The notes beneath the pieces are model-generated. The model saw only the letters and a list, made by a program, of their open reading frames with translations, did not search any database and was not told the DNA's origin. The position numbers and the translations under genes were made by a program. Source: Methylobacillus glycogenes JCM 2850 (lineage in GTDB: Bacteria > Pseudomonadota > Gammaproteobacteria > Burkholderiales > Methylophilaceae). From it: 64,000 bases of DNA. Within the stretch, counting starts at the first letter, position 1. Every line of letters starts with the position of its first letter. The stretch is from the NCBI RefSeq assembly GCF_000617925.1, contig NZ_BAMT01000009.1, positions 1 through 64,000 on the forward strand, in the 5' to 3' direction. This document shows, piece after piece, positions 38,659-48,999 of the stretch.

Positions 38659-40937
38659 ATGAGCAAGTACGAATCCATGAAAGCCACGAAGCGCGATGGG
38701 CGACAGGAGCCTATTGATCTCGAGAAGATCCATAAGGTGATTGATTGGGCCGCTCAGGGCCTCAACAATGTCTCTGTATCGCAGGTAGAACTGAAGTCGC
38801 ATATCCAGTTCTATGATGCATTCGTACCGATGCCATCCATGAGACCATCATCAAGTCTGCGGCCGACCTGATCTCTGAAGATACCCCAGACTACCAGTAC
38901 CTAGCTGCGCGTTTGTCCATCTTCCATCTGCGTAAGATAGCCTACGGTCAGTTTGAGCCACCTCATCTGTTTGACCATGTCAGCAAGCTCACCGAGCTGG
39001 GCAAGTATGACAAACACCTGCTGGCTGATTACAGCCGCGAAGAGTTCGACGAACTCAACAGCCATATCGACCATTGGCGCGATATGAACTTCTCCTATGC
39101 TGCGGTAAAGCAGCTAGAGGGTAAGTATCTGGTGCAGAACCGTGTCACCAAGAAGATTTACGAAAGCCCACAATTCCTCTATGTGCTGGTGGCGATGTGC
39201 TTGTTTGCCAAATACAGCGGCAAAACCAGGCTGGAATACATCAAGCGTTTCTATGATGCGGTCTCAACGTTCAAGATTTCCCTGCCTACGCCCATTATGT
39301 CGGGCGTACGTACCCCCACACGCCAGTTCAGCTCCTGCGTACTGATTGAGTGTGATGACAGCCTGGACAGCATCAATGCGACCACCAGTGCCATTGTGAA
39401 ATATGTTTCCCAGCGTGCTGGTATAGGAGTCAACGCTGGCCGTATTCGTGCCCTAGGCAGCGAAATTCGTGGTGGCGAAGCCCAGCATACTGGCTGCCTG
39501 CCGTTCTACAAGCTGTTCCAGTCCGCGGTTAAATCCTGCTCGCAGGGCGGTGTGCGTGGCGGTGCGGCTACTTTGTTCTATCCCTTGTGGCATCTGGAAG
39601 TGGAATCGCTGCTGGTGTTGAAGAACAACCGTGGCGTAGAAGAAAACCGCGTACGCCATCTTGATTACGGTGTGCAAATCAACCGCCTGCTGTATCAGCG
39701 TTTGATCAAGGGCGGCGATATCACCCTGTTCTCGCCCCATGACGTGCCCGGCCTTTACGATGCCTTCTTTGCCGATCAGGATGAGTTTGAGCGTCTCTAC
39801 ACCCAATACGAAGCCGATAGCAGCATACGCAAGCGCACGCTGCCTGCGGTAGATCTGTTCTCGCTGGTGATGCAGGAGCGTGCTGGTACTGGCCGTATCT
39901 ATATCCAGAACGTCGATCACTGCAATACTCACAGCCCGTTCGACCCCAAGCAGGCTCCGGTGCGTCAGTCCAATCTGTGCATGGAAATTGCGCTGCCCAC
40001 CAACCCGCTCAACGATATCAACGATGAAGAGGGCGAAATTGCGCTATGCACTTTGTCCGCCTTTAACCTCGGTGCGCTGGAAGATTTGCATGAACTGGAA
40101 GGCCTGGCTGATCTGGTAGTGCGCGCACTGGATGCGTTGCTGGAATATCAGGATTACCCGGTGAAGGCTGCGCTGAATGCGACAGACAAGCGCCGCTCCC
40201 TGGGTGTAGGCGTGATCAACTATGCCTACTACCTGGCCAAGAACAACACAGGCTATACCGACGATGCTGCGCTGGGCTTGACCCACCGCACTTTTGAGGC
40301 GATTCAGTACTATCTGTTGAAGGCCTCGGTGCAGCTGTCACGTGAATTCGGCCCTTGCTCCGCCTTCAACGAAACTACTTATGCCCAGGGCATACTGCCA
40401 GTAGACACCTACAAAAAAGACCTTGATAGCATCTGCCAGGAGCCGCTGCACCTGGATTGGGAAACCCTACGTGGTGAGATCAAGACCCATGGCCTGCGTA
40501 ACTCAACCTTGACCGCGCTGATGCCTTCGGAAACCTCCAGCCAGATTGCCAATGCCACCAATGGCATTGAGCCACCGCGTGGCTTGGTGACCGTTAAGCA
40601 ATCCAAGGACGGTATCTTGCGCCAAGTAGTACCGGAAATTGATACGCTACGTAGCCAATATCAACTGCTATGGCAATTGCCCAACAACGAAGGCTATCTC
40701 AAGCTGGTGGGCATCATGCAGAAGTTTGTCGATCAGTCTATTTCGGCCAATACCAACTATGACCCCAAGCGTTTCGAGGGCGGCCGTGTGCCCATGAAGC
40801 AACTGCTCAAGGACTTGCTGCAGGTTTACAAACTGGGCATCAAGACTCTGTACTACCACAACACTCGTGATGGTGCGAGCGAGGGTGGTGCCGAGGCCGA
40901 AGATGACGGCTGCGCCAGTGGTGCCTGCAAGATTTAA
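38659..40937 (+). CDS. nrdA: Ribonucleoside-diphosphate reductase class Ia, alpha subunit (frameshifted here)
   Basis: The N-terminal ATP-cone (KATKRDGRQEPIDLEKIHKV) is in the first frame to about 38820. One base is missing in TATGATGCATT (needed D-G-I-R-T-D-A-I-H-E-T), and the rest follows in another frame. Active-site features are SSCVLIECDDSLDSINAT, the radical-site region QSNLCMEIALPT and TLTALMPSETSSQIANATNG. The C-terminal redox pair is in CASGACKI. Corrected length is 759 residues, the same as E. coli NrdA. It reduces NDPs to dNDPs with NrdB. As nrdA is normally essential the deletion is surely a sequencing error. Confidence 0.96.
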
Positions 40938-40997
40938 TTGAAGCGCTGGCTGCCTTCAGGGCAGCCAGCCATCTATCCCCCATAGCGAGACCGAAGT

Positions 40998-42130
40998 ATG
41001 GCTTACAGCATTTTTTCCAAAACCGATAATAAGCAGCTTGAAGAACCGATGTTTTTCGGCCAGCCGGTCAACGTCGCGCGTTACGACCAGCAGAAGTATC
41101 CGGTATTCGAAAAACTGATCGAAAAGCAATTGTCCTTCTTTTGGCGTCCGGAAGAAGTCGATGTCTCGCAGGATAGAATTGATTACCAGAACCTGCCTGA
41201 GCACGAAAAGCACATCTTTATCAGCAATCTGAAATATCAGACCTTGCTGGATTCGATACAGGGCCGTAGCCCCAACGTGGCCTTGCTGCCACTGGTGTCG
41301 CTGCCCGAGCTGGAAACCTGGGTGGAAACCTGGGCTTTCTCCGAGACCATACACTCGCGCTCTTACACCCATATCATCCGTAATATCGTCTCTGATCCAT
41401 CCATCATCTTTGACGATATCGTGCGCAACGAAAACATCGTTGCCCGTGCCAGTGATATCTCGGCCTATTACGATGACTTGATTCACCAGACCATGATCTA
41501 TTCGCAATTGGGCGAGGGTGATCACGAGATCAATGGCGAGATCAAACCCGTCAACAAGCGTGAGCTGAAGAAACTGCTGTATCGCTGCCTGATGAGCGTC
41601 AACATCCTGGAAGCCATCCGTTTCTATGTCAGCTTTGCCTGCTCGTTTGCCTTTGCCGAGCGCAAGGTGATGGAAGCAATGCCAAGATTATTCGCTTGAT
41701 TGCGCGCGATGAAGCCCTGCACCTGACTGGCACCCAGCACATGATCAACATCATGCGTTCAGGCCAGGATGACCCTGAGTTTGCCGAGATTGCCGCTGAG
41801 CTGCAGCAGGAAAGTTTTGAGATGTTCCGAAACGCGGCCGAGCAGGAGAAGAAATGGGCGGAATACCTGTTCAAGGATGGCTCCATGATAGGCTTGAACA
41901 AGGATATTCTTTGCCAGTACGTCGAGTACATCACCAATAATCGTATGTCCTCGGTCGGCCTGCCACCTGCATTCCCCAATGCCAAGAGCAACCCCATTCC
42001 CTGGATCAACACCTGGCTGTCCTCCGACACCGTACAGGTAGCGCCGCAGGAAGTGGAGCTTAGCTCTTACCTCATTGGCCAGATCGACGCCGAAGTTTCG
42101 GCAGATGATCTGAACGACTTCGAGCTTTAA
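40998..42130 (+). CDS. nrdB: Ribonucleoside-diphosphate reductase class Ia, beta subunit (frameshifted here)
   Basis: About 377 residues in two frames that meet near 41690, where GAAGCAATG lacks one base (needed E-G-N-A-K-I-I-R). Di-iron ligands are visible in [33 protein letters not shown], and after the junction [14 protein letters not shown]. The C-terminal tail DDLNDFEL binds the alpha subunit. It provides the tyrosyl radical for NrdA. It starts 60 bp after nrdA in the same transcript, followed by the ferredoxin. Confidence 0.96.
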
Positions 42131-42178
42131 GCTAAGCACACGCTTAAGCAACTGACCAGACGTTAAACCAACCGAATA

Positions 42179-42595
42179 GTGAGCCTAGTCCGCAGCCAGT
42201 CCATCAGCTTCAGCCTTAATCCACACGAAACCCTGCTGGATGGGCTGGAGCGCACCGGACATGAAGTGGAGTATCAATGCCGCGGCGGCTACTGCGGCAT
42301 GTGCCGGGTGCGTATGCTTAGCGGCGAAGTTCATTATCTGGAGCAACCCCTGGCCTTTGTTGCCAGCGATGAAATCCTGCCTTGCTGCTGCATACCGCGC
42401 GGCGAAATCAGCATAGATAGCCAGTTGCGCGCAGAGCTCATCGTCTGGCAAGAGCAGGGTGATCTTTTCCCTGTGCAGCAGGATTTGTTCAGTGCCGAAC
42501 TGGCCAATGCCGATGCGCAGCAGGCTAGCAAAAAACCCAACCGTAAACCCCGCGCCAAAGCCTCAGCCCAGCCACCTACCTTGCCCTTGTTCTAG
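42179..42595 (+). CDS. 2Fe-2S ferredoxin, YfaE-like cofactor maintenance protein
   Basis: 138 residues from a GTG at 42179. The plant-type cluster motif YQCRGGYCGMCRVR (three Cys) and a fourth Cys in ILPCCCIPRG are present. A C-terminal extension rich in Lys, Pro and Ala (KKPNRKPRAKASAQ) is unusual for YfaE, which is about 84 residues. In E. coli YfaE rebuilds the NrdB di-iron radical cofactor; the place 48 bp after nrdB supports the same job. Confidence 0.9.
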   Translation: MSLVRSQSISFSLNPHETLLDGLERTGHEVEYQCRGGYCGMCRVRMLSGEVHYLEQPLAFVASDEILPCCCIPRGEISIDSQLRAELIVWQEQGDLFPVQQDLFSAELANADAQQASKKPNRKPRAKASAQPPTLPLF

Positions 42596-42694
42596 GGACG
42601 TATTTTGTAAATTTTTGTAACAAATTTGCATTATCAAATGGTATTGCGAACTATTTTCATTATAATCGCTGATTTTTTTATCAGGGAAAAAATA

Positions 42695-44908
42695 ATGAAG
42701 CAATCCTCATTGGTGATGCGGCCCAAGCTGGTCTGTATGTTGGTCGCTGCCATGTTCGCCATGCCAGCTAGTGCTGATGATGCCGTGCTGCCAGAAGTTT
42801 CTGTAAAAAGCAGCAAGCAGCAGGATGAATACAGCAGTTATGCGGTCAAAAACAGCAAGGGTGCAACCAAGACTGATACCGCTCTGGTTGAGACTCCGCA
42901 GTCTATTTCCGTCATCGATCGCAAAGAGCTGGAGGATCGCAATCCGCAAACCCTGAATGAGGCCATTGCCTATACGGCAGGCGTGCGCTCCGAAGTCGGC
43001 GGCATGGATAGCCGCGCGGATAGTTATTCCATACGCGGTATCAAGGGCGGTATGGAAGCTGATGCTGGGATTTCCAACCTGTTCCAGGATGGCCTCAAAC
43101 TGCCAGCAGGTGGGATGTGGAACCGAGCCACCTTTGACAATTTCGGCCTGGAACGCGTGGAAGTGCTCAAAGGCCCATCGGCGGCTGTCTATGGTCAGAT
43201 TACTCCTGGCGGCATGATCAACTTGGTCAGCAAACGTCCAACAGCGCATCAGATCAATGAAGTCCGTATTCAAGGCGGCAGCTTTGATCAATACAAAGCT
43301 GCTTTCGATATTGGTGGCAGCCTGGCCGATGACCAGTCCGTACTGTTCCGTCTGGTAGGCTCCTACAACGATGGTGGTTCACAGATCAAGCATAACGACC
43401 TGGAGCGCACCTATTTTGCCCCCAGCCTGTTGTGGCAGATTTCCGATAACACCAGTCTGACCTTGCTGGCGCAATACCAACGTGACAAAGGCGGTGCCAC
43501 CTTCCAGTTCCTGCCTTATTACGGCACCGTCGCATTTAATACTGCGATAGGTGGCCGCCTGGACAGAGACACTTTCTATGGCGACAAGGACTGGAACACT
43601 TATGATAGAGAGCAGTCCTCAGTTGGCTGGGAGTTTGATCATCGCTTCAACGATACCTGGAAATTCCACCAGAACCTGCGCTATGTCAGCATAGAAAATA
43701 CTTATAAATCAGTTATCGGCGGTCAATACAGCGTTAATCAGGCTGTATTCCCACGTCGCTCCACCATGGGCGTGGGCGAGGCTGAAGGCGTGAGCGTGGA
43801 TAACCAGTTACAGGCAGATTTTGCCACAGGCGACCTCAAGCACACGGTGTTGCTGGGCCTGGATGCCCAGCGTTTCAACTGGCAAAACACGCGTAGCAAT
43901 GGTACTGCCACCAGCCTCTCGCTGTTAAACCCGGTGTATACCAGTGCTGGCACTTACGCCATGACAGATGCCTGGCGTCAGGATGCAGATCAAAAGCAGA
44001 CTGGTGCTTATGTTCAAGAGCAGGCCGCGCTTGGTCAATGGCGCTTTAGCCTGGGTGGTCGCTATGACTACTTCGATAATATGCTGGCCAATGGCTTGAA
44101 TAACCGCCGTGAAGGCTTTAATGATCATGCTTTCACCTGGCGTACTGGCGCTGTCTACTTGTTTGAGAATGGGCTTGCGCCGTATATCAGCTATTCCACT
44201 TCCTTTGATCCTGGCTTGATGGGGGTAGGCATGGCGAATAACGCCACGGTGAAGCCAGTGCAAGGCAAGCAGTATGAAGCGGGTATCAAGTATCAGCCAC
44301 CCGGCAGCAAGAGCATGATCAGTGCTGCCGTCTATGAGTTGAAGCAGGATAACCGTATGGTGACATCGGGTACGAATAACTGCCCTCAAACCGTTTCTAA
44401 CAACACTTGCTATACCCAAGTAGATGCCAGAACACGCGGTGTCGAGCTGGAAGCCAAAACTCAGATCACGGATCAACTCAGTTTATTGGCTAGCTATACC
44501 TATATGGATAGCGAGATCACTAACAGCAGCAGTACGACTGAAATCCAGGGTAGCGCTGTGCCGCAGGTCTCTAAGCATATGTCCTCACTCTGGGGTAACT
44601 ATGCCTTTACCTCTGGTTATCTTGATGGCCTGAGCCTGGGTTTGGGTGCGCGTTATGTAGGCGATGCCTATGGTGCAGCAAGTCGTGTTGGTCCTACGGA
44701 TAATCCCTTCCTGCATACCGATGGCTATACGACTTATGACGCGGCGGTACGCTACAACCTGAAATCGCTGGGTTATGCCGGGGCTGAGTTTGCCGTCAAT
44801 GCTAGCAATCTGACCGACAGGTTGTTTGTCACCACCTGTACTGGTCTGGGTGCCTGCTACTATGGTTCTGGCCGAGTGGTCAACGCCACGCTGAAGTACA
44901 ACTGGTAA
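42695..44908 (+). CDS. TonB-dependent ferric-siderophore receptor
   Basis: 737 residues from the ATG at 42695 (CAGGGAAAA). The signal peptide ends near PASADDA. The plug domain has VETPQSISVIDRKELEDRN and YSIRGI, with GPSAAVYGQITPGGMINLV at the plug-barrel boundary. The long beta-barrel ends with the aromatic C-terminus VVNATLKYNW. It belongs to the TIGR01783 type of siderophore receptors and takes up ferric chelates through the outer membrane with TonB energy. The AT-rich stretch 42631-42668 (GGTATTGCGAACTATTTTCA) is a possible, imperfect Fur site. A strong terminator follows. Confidence 0.94.
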   Translation: MKQSSLVMRPKLVCMLVAAMFAMPASADDAVLPEVSVKSSKQQDEYSSYAVKNSKGATKTDTALVETPQSISVIDRKELEDRNPQTLNEAIAYTAGVRSEVGGMDSRADSYSIRGIKGGMEADAGISNLFQDGLKLPAGGMWNRATFDNFGLERVEVLKGPSAAVYGQITPGGMINLVSKRPTAHQINEVRIQGGSFDQYKAAFDIGGSLADDQSVLFRLVGSYNDGGSQIKHNDLERTYFAPSLLWQISDNTSLTLLAQYQRDKGGATFQFLPYYGTVAFNTAIGGRLDRDTFYGDKDWNTYDREQSSVGWEFDHRFNDTWKFHQNLRYVSIENTYKSVIGGQYSVNQAVFPRRSTMGVGEAEGVSVDNQLQADFATGDLKHTVLLGLDAQRFNWQNTRSNGTATSLSLLNPVYTSAGTYAMTDAWRQDADQKQTGAYVQEQAALGQWRFSLGGRYDYFDNMLANGLNNRREGFNDHAFTWRTGAVYLFENGLAPYISYSTSFDPGLMGVGMANNATVKPVQGKQYEAGIKYQPPGSKSMISAAVYELKQDNRMVTSGTNNCPQTVSNNTCYTQVDARTRGVELEAKTQITDQLSLLASYTYMDSEITNSSSTTEIQGSAVPQVSKHMSSLWGNYAFTSGYLDGLSLGLGARYVGDAYGAASRVGPTDNPFLHTDGYTTYDAAVRYNLKSLGYAGAEFAVNASNLTDRLFVTTCTGLGACYYGSGRVVNATLKYNW

Positions 44909-44919
44909 TCTGCAACAAG

Positions 44920-44954
44920 CGGTTGGCTGCCAACAAGTAGCCAACCGTTTTTTA
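44920..44954 (+). terminator. Rho-independent terminator after the siderophore receptor
   Basis: A 9-bp stem CGGTTGGCT (44920-44928)/AGCCAACCG (44939-44947) is followed by TTTTTTATT. It lies only 13 bp before the esterase start, so read-through or a separate promoter must serve the next genes. Confidence 0.9.
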
Positions 44955-44966
44955 TTGGAAGTACAG

Positions 44967-45933
44967 ATGAAGCTCATTCCTTTATTTCTTGTGGCGGTGC
45001 TGCAAACCTGGGCCATATGGCCTCCATTGTTCATGCAGCGGATGAAACTGCCTGGCATGAAGCCACGCTACCTATCGCCCAGCAGCGCGATATCGTCTCG
45101 ACCAATACTGGCAAGACCTACCGAATTTTCTTGTACAAACCTGCAGGCACTGCACCTGCAGAAGGTTATCCAGTAATTTATGTGCTGGATGCCAATACCA
45201 TGTTTGCACCCTTATCCATGCTGGTTCATGGGCAAGCCCAGCGCCGCGATGCTACAGGCGTAACTCCGGCTATTGTGGTGGGCATAGGCTACACCACCAA
45301 AGGCTTGCTAGATGAAGTGGCACGCGCGGAGGATTACACGCCGCCCGCGCCTGATATAAGTAATACTGGCGACACCCGCGCTCCGCGCCAGGGCGGTGCG
45401 GACAAATTCCTCGCTTCATAGAAAACGAACTCAAGCCGCAGTTGCAGGCCGAGCTACCTATCAACACTGCCAAGCAAGCTTTGTACGGCCACTCCTATGG
45501 TGGCTTGTTCAGCCTGCATGTGCTGTTTACCAAACCCGAGGCTTTCCAGACCTATATCGCCTCTAGCCCCTCTATTTGGTGGAACCAGCAATACATACTG
45601 CAAGAGCGGCAGAAACTGGTGCTGCCTGAGCAGGCAGGCAAGCGCCTGCTGTTGATGGTAGGCAGCCTGGAGCAACAAACACCCATAAATGTGGCTAATG
45701 GTGAGCAAAGGCAGGCGCATGTGCAGCGTAGACGTATGGTGGAGGCGGCCACTGAACTTGTGGCCGATCTGGAAGGTTTGCCGTCTTCAGCCCTGGATAC
45801 GCATTTTTATATACAGCCGGGTGAAAATCATGGCTCCGCCATGTTGACTGGGACAGCTCGGGCAGTGGAGTTTTTTGTCGGCCAGCGTAGTTTTTCCAGC
45901 CGTGATGCAAAAGCGTCAGCCAGCAAGCCATGA
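44967..45933 (+). CDS. Exported alpha/beta-hydrolase, siderophore esterase-like (two frameshifts here)
   Basis: Three frames join to about 322 residues. The signal peptide MKLIPLFLVAVLQTWA joins to ASIVHAADETAWHEATLP with one base missing near 45013. The body GKTYRIFLYKPAGTAP then VIYVLDANTMF follows, and after a second lost base near 45410 the part with the nucleophile elbow YGHSYGGLFSLHVLF and the catalytic His in ENHGSAM. This is the esterase_D/IroE-like family, where members cut ferric siderophores in the periplasm. The ATGA overlap with the next gene shows translational coupling. Confidence 0.86.
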
Positions 45934-46202
45934 AGCCGGGCATTGATATTTTTCTCAGAGTGCTGGCTGGCTTTGCAGGCGGCTATGCGTTAATGGTACT
46001 GGCCAATCTGCTCTGGGTGACGGCATGGCCTGGGCATAGAGCGGACGCAGTGTATTGGGGGACGTTTTTTCCCTATGCCATATTCGTAGTGATACTGATG
46101 ATGGCCTTTGCCGTACGCAGCGCATGGCGCGCCTGGGCCTGGGTGCTGGGTTTGGCGCTGATGCTGCTAGGCCTATTGGTATTAGCAAGGGTGTTGAAGT
46201 GA
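45930..46202 (+). CDS. DUF3649 small membrane protein
   Basis: 90 residues with about three membrane helices (FLRVLAGFAGGYALMVLANL, FFPYAIFVVILMMAFAV, WVLGLALMLLGLLVLARV). DUF3649 proteins are found beside siderophore receptors and PepSY proteins. The start overlaps the esterase stop (ATGA) and its stop overlaps the next start (GTGA), so the three are tightly coupled. Confidence 0.85.
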   Translation: MKPGIDIFLRVLAGFAGGYALMVLANLLWVTAWPGHRADAVYWGTFFPYAIFVVILMMAFAVRSAWRAWAWVLGLALMLLGLLVLARVLK

Positions 46203-47770
46203 AAAAGACGTTTTCATTGTCCATGGCCTGGTTGCACACCTGGCTGGGGCTATATCTGGGCTGGCTGTTGTTTGCCGTGTTTCTTACCGGGACCATGGCG
46301 GTGTTTGAACATAGCATCAGCCACTGGATGCAGCCGGAAGCTAGCGTGAATACTGCCAGTGCCGAGGTCAGCTTGGCACAGCAATTGGATATGGCCCAGG
46401 CTTACCTAGAGCAGCACGCCAAGCGGGAAAAAGGCAGTAACTGGATGATTGCGCCCATCTCTGAAAACCATGCAACTTTGGAGGTACGCTGGCGCGATAA
46501 GGGCGAATGGCAAGAGGTATTGTTGAATCCCCAGACTGGCGAATCTGTGCATGCGCGGGAAACAGAAGGGGGCGCACTGCTCACGCATTTTCACTACACC
46601 CTGCTGGCAGGGTTAACGGGAACACTGATAGTGGGTCTAGCCGCTGTGGTGATGCTGGTCGGATTGATCAGCGGTATCGTCATTCACAAACGTATTTTCA
46701 AGGACTTTTTTACTTTCCGCAGAAGCGCCTCGGCACAACGTTCATGGCTGGATGCGCATAATCTGGCTGGGGTGTTGATTCTGCCTTTTTTGCTCATGAT
46801 TACCTATACCGGATTGGTCATGCAGCCCAATACTTTTATGCCCTGGGGTATCAAGGCGGTTTATGACAATCCCCGTGATCTGCGTGCGGATGCCGTACAG
46901 TCATTTGAACAGCCTTATCAAGACACAAGCGCGGACATGATCAGAGTGTCCAGCCTGTTGCCAGAGGCTGAGGCCGCCATACACAGCATAGGCTGGTTGA
47001 CGATACAAAATGGCGGCAATGCAGGGGCAGTGGTGGAGTTTTTCCAGAATCTGGATAGACGTATTTCTGCCGTGGCGGATCATGTGGCTTTCAGTGCGGT
47101 CACAGGTCAGCACTTGGGCACACAAACTGCATGGCGGGATTCGACCTATGTTTATCGTGGATTTGTCGGTATCCATATGGCTTTGTTTGGCGGCTGGGTG
47201 ATGTCCTGGCTGTATTTCTTTGCGGGTCTGGTCAGTTGCGGTTTGATTGCCACGGGTTTGATTCTGTTCACCATCAAGCGCCGCAAGCGTCCAGAAAACG
47301 AGTTTGGCAGTTGGAGCAAGCCTGTGTACCGATTGATAGAAGCCCTCAACGTCACAGCGGTCATGGGGAGTATCAATGCGGTGCTGGTATATTTCTGGGC
47401 TAATCGTGCTTTGCCTGTGGTAATGGAAAGCCGGGCAGGGTGGGAGATGAAAGCGTTTCTGTTCACCTGGTTGTTCAGTCTGCTGCATGCATTGTTGCGT
47501 AAACCGATGTGCGCCTGGAAAGAACAGTTGTGCCTAGCCAGCATTTTATGTCTAGTGCTGCCAGTATTTTCATGGGCTAGGGGCGCGCCTGGCATATGGA
47601 ATTTCTGGCAGCATGGTGATGGCACCAGCCTGGGGTTTGAACTATGCCTACTGATGTTCGGTGGCTTGATGCTGCTTGCCTGGGTCAAAGTAAAGCAGCA
47701 ATTGCAAAAACCTCTCACTGCTAAGCAGACAAACCGCCAAAACCTGCGCCAAGCTCAACTCAAGGCCTGA
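46199..47770 (+). CDS. PepSY-associated inner-membrane protein, iron-uptake linked
   Basis: About 523 residues from a GTG at 46199 that overlaps the DUF3649 stop. The first helix is WLHTWLGLYLGWLLFAVFLT, followed by a periplasmic PepSY-like region, then further helices (LIVGLAAVVMLVGLISGIVI, FAGLVSCGLIATGLILF). His residues in the helices (AWLHTW, LDAHNL, YVYRGFVGIHM) fit haem or ferric-reductase roles described for the PepSY_TM group. It probably reduces or releases iron from siderophores at the inner membrane. The frame is open back to 46055, but coupling favours 46199. Confidence 0.88.
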   Translation: MKKTFSLSMAWLHTWLGLYLGWLLFAVFLTGTMAVFEHSISHWMQPEASVNTASAEVSLAQQLDMAQAYLEQHAKREKGSNWMIAPISENHATLEVRWRDKGEWQEVLLNPQTGESVHARETEGGALLTHFHYTLLAGLTGTLIVGLAAVVMLVGLISGIVIHKRIFKDFFTFRRSASAQRSWLDAHNLAGVLILPFLLMITYTGLVMQPNTFMPWGIKAVYDNPRDLRADAVQSFEQPYQDTSADMIRVSSLLPEAEAAIHSIGWLTIQNGGNAGAVVEFFQNLDRRISAVADHVAFSAVTGQHLGTQTAWRDSTYVYRGFVGIHMALFGGWVMSWLYFFAGLVSCGLIATGLILFTIKRRKRPENEFGSWSKPVYRLIEALNVTAVMGSINAVLVYFWANRALPVVMESRAGWEMKAFLFTWLFSLLHALLRKPMCAWKEQLCLASILCLVLPVFSWARGAPGIWNFWQHGDGTSLGFELCLLMFGGLMLLAWVKVKQQLQKPLTAKQTNRQNLRQAQLKA

Positions 47771-48009
47771 TCCAGCCTTTCAAAATCTCAAGATATTCAA
47801 GAACCATAGGGACTGTTCCAGCGCTGGATCAGTCCTATTCGCCATTAGCTTCTGCTGCCTGCTGCCAGGCTGGTAAATAACCGCTTGCGTCAATAATTTT
47901 ACTATTGTATATTTTTTGCGAATAAGAGGTTTTATCACCTTTTGTTTATTCAGCGCTTTATACCATCCCACTTACAAGCAGCTTGATAGCCAACCAGCAG
48001 GAGCACAAC

Positions 48010-48999
48010 ATGTCCGCACAACCGCCAAGCAGTGTTACAAAATTGCATTGGGATTTCCTCAAGCCGGGGGACACCATAGATGTAATCGCCCCTTCATCCC
48101 CACCGGCTAACCCGCAACAAAACATAGCCGCCATCAAGGCCTATTTCGCAGACAAGGATATCAAGGTCAATATCCCCGATGGCCTGATTGCGCCCACAGT
48201 CCCGCTGAATGCGGCAAACACCGCAGAAAAACGTGTCGCGTTTATAGAGCAGGCCCTGAATTCTGACTCCAAGGCCATTTGGGCGATTCTTGGCGGCGGT
48301 TGGGGCTCGGAGTTACTGCCCTTGTTGGCGCAACTCAAGCCACCTGCGCGCGTCAAGCCCATTATTGGCTATAGCGATGTTACGGCGCTGCATATCTTCT
48401 TCAATCATGTGTGGAACTGGCCCACCTTGCACAGCATAGAGTTAGGCGCCAATGGCGATATTGAGCCTGCCTGGAACCAGAACCATATTGAAGAAACGCT
48501 GAAGGTATTGCGCGGTGAGCAAACCACCTTACGCTACCCCCTGACGCCGCTCAACACCGTAGCACATACCCCTGGGGTGCATGATGGCCTGCGGGTCGTG
48601 GGCGGTAACAGCCTGTTGCTCTCGGCAATGAAAGGTACGATTTTGTTCATGCCTGATACCGATAATGGCATTTTGTTCATTGAATCTGTGGCACTTAACC
48701 CTGGCGAGCTGTCGCGTATTCTGGATGGCTTTATGTATTCGGACATGGTGCTCAAGGCCAAGGCGGTGATGTTTGGCAACTTTGTGCAAACAGGCGGCCA
48801 CCCCAACCCAGCTGAAATTGAAATGCAGTTTGAGTATATACAGAATCGCTTTGCCACCAAGCTGGAGCAGGTAGGCATTGCCGTACTGCGAGCTGAAAAC
48901 CTGTTTGGCCACAGTGCCAATAATCAGCCGCTGCCGTTCAATACCAATGCGGTGTTGACCTTGGGAACATCCCCCATGCTGGAGGTAAGTGTCAATTGA
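48010..48999 (+). CDS. LD-carboxypeptidase (peptidase S66)
   Basis: 329 residues from the ATG at 48010 (GGAGCACAAC). LKPGDTIDVIAPSSPP opens the S66 fold, and AILGGGWGSELLPLL, IGYSDVTALHIFF (nucleophile Ser), FIESVALNPGELSRILDGF and GHSANNQPLPF (catalytic His in GH) follow. It removes the terminal D-Ala from tetrapeptides during peptidoglycan recycling in the cytoplasm. The stop overlaps the start of the GH25 gene. Confidence 0.92.
   Translation: MSAQPPSSVTKLHWDFLKPGDTIDVIAPSSPPANPQQNIAAIKAYFADKDIKVNIPDGLIAPTVPLNAANTAEKRVAFIEQALNSDSKAIWAILGGGWGSELLPLLAQLKPPARVKPIIGYSDVTALHIFFNHVWNWPTLHSIELGANGDIEPAWNQNHIEETLKVLRGEQTTLRYPLTPLNTVAHTPGVHDGLRVVGGNSLLLSAMKGTILFMPDTDNGILFIESVALNPGELSRILDGFMYSDMVLKAKAVMFGNFVQTGGHPNPAEIEMQFEYIQNRFATKLEQVGIAVLRAENLFGHSANNQPLPFNTNAVLTLGTSPMLEVSVN

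Noticed and set aside
38404-38802. Minus-strand frame over the riboswitch and nrdA start
   Set aside because: The region is explained by the cobalamin riboswitch and the NrdA ATP-cone.
38659-42130. nrdA and nrdB as true pseudogenes
   Set aside because: Both halves are completely conserved and the enzyme is normally essential; a missing single base in each is better explained by sequencing error.
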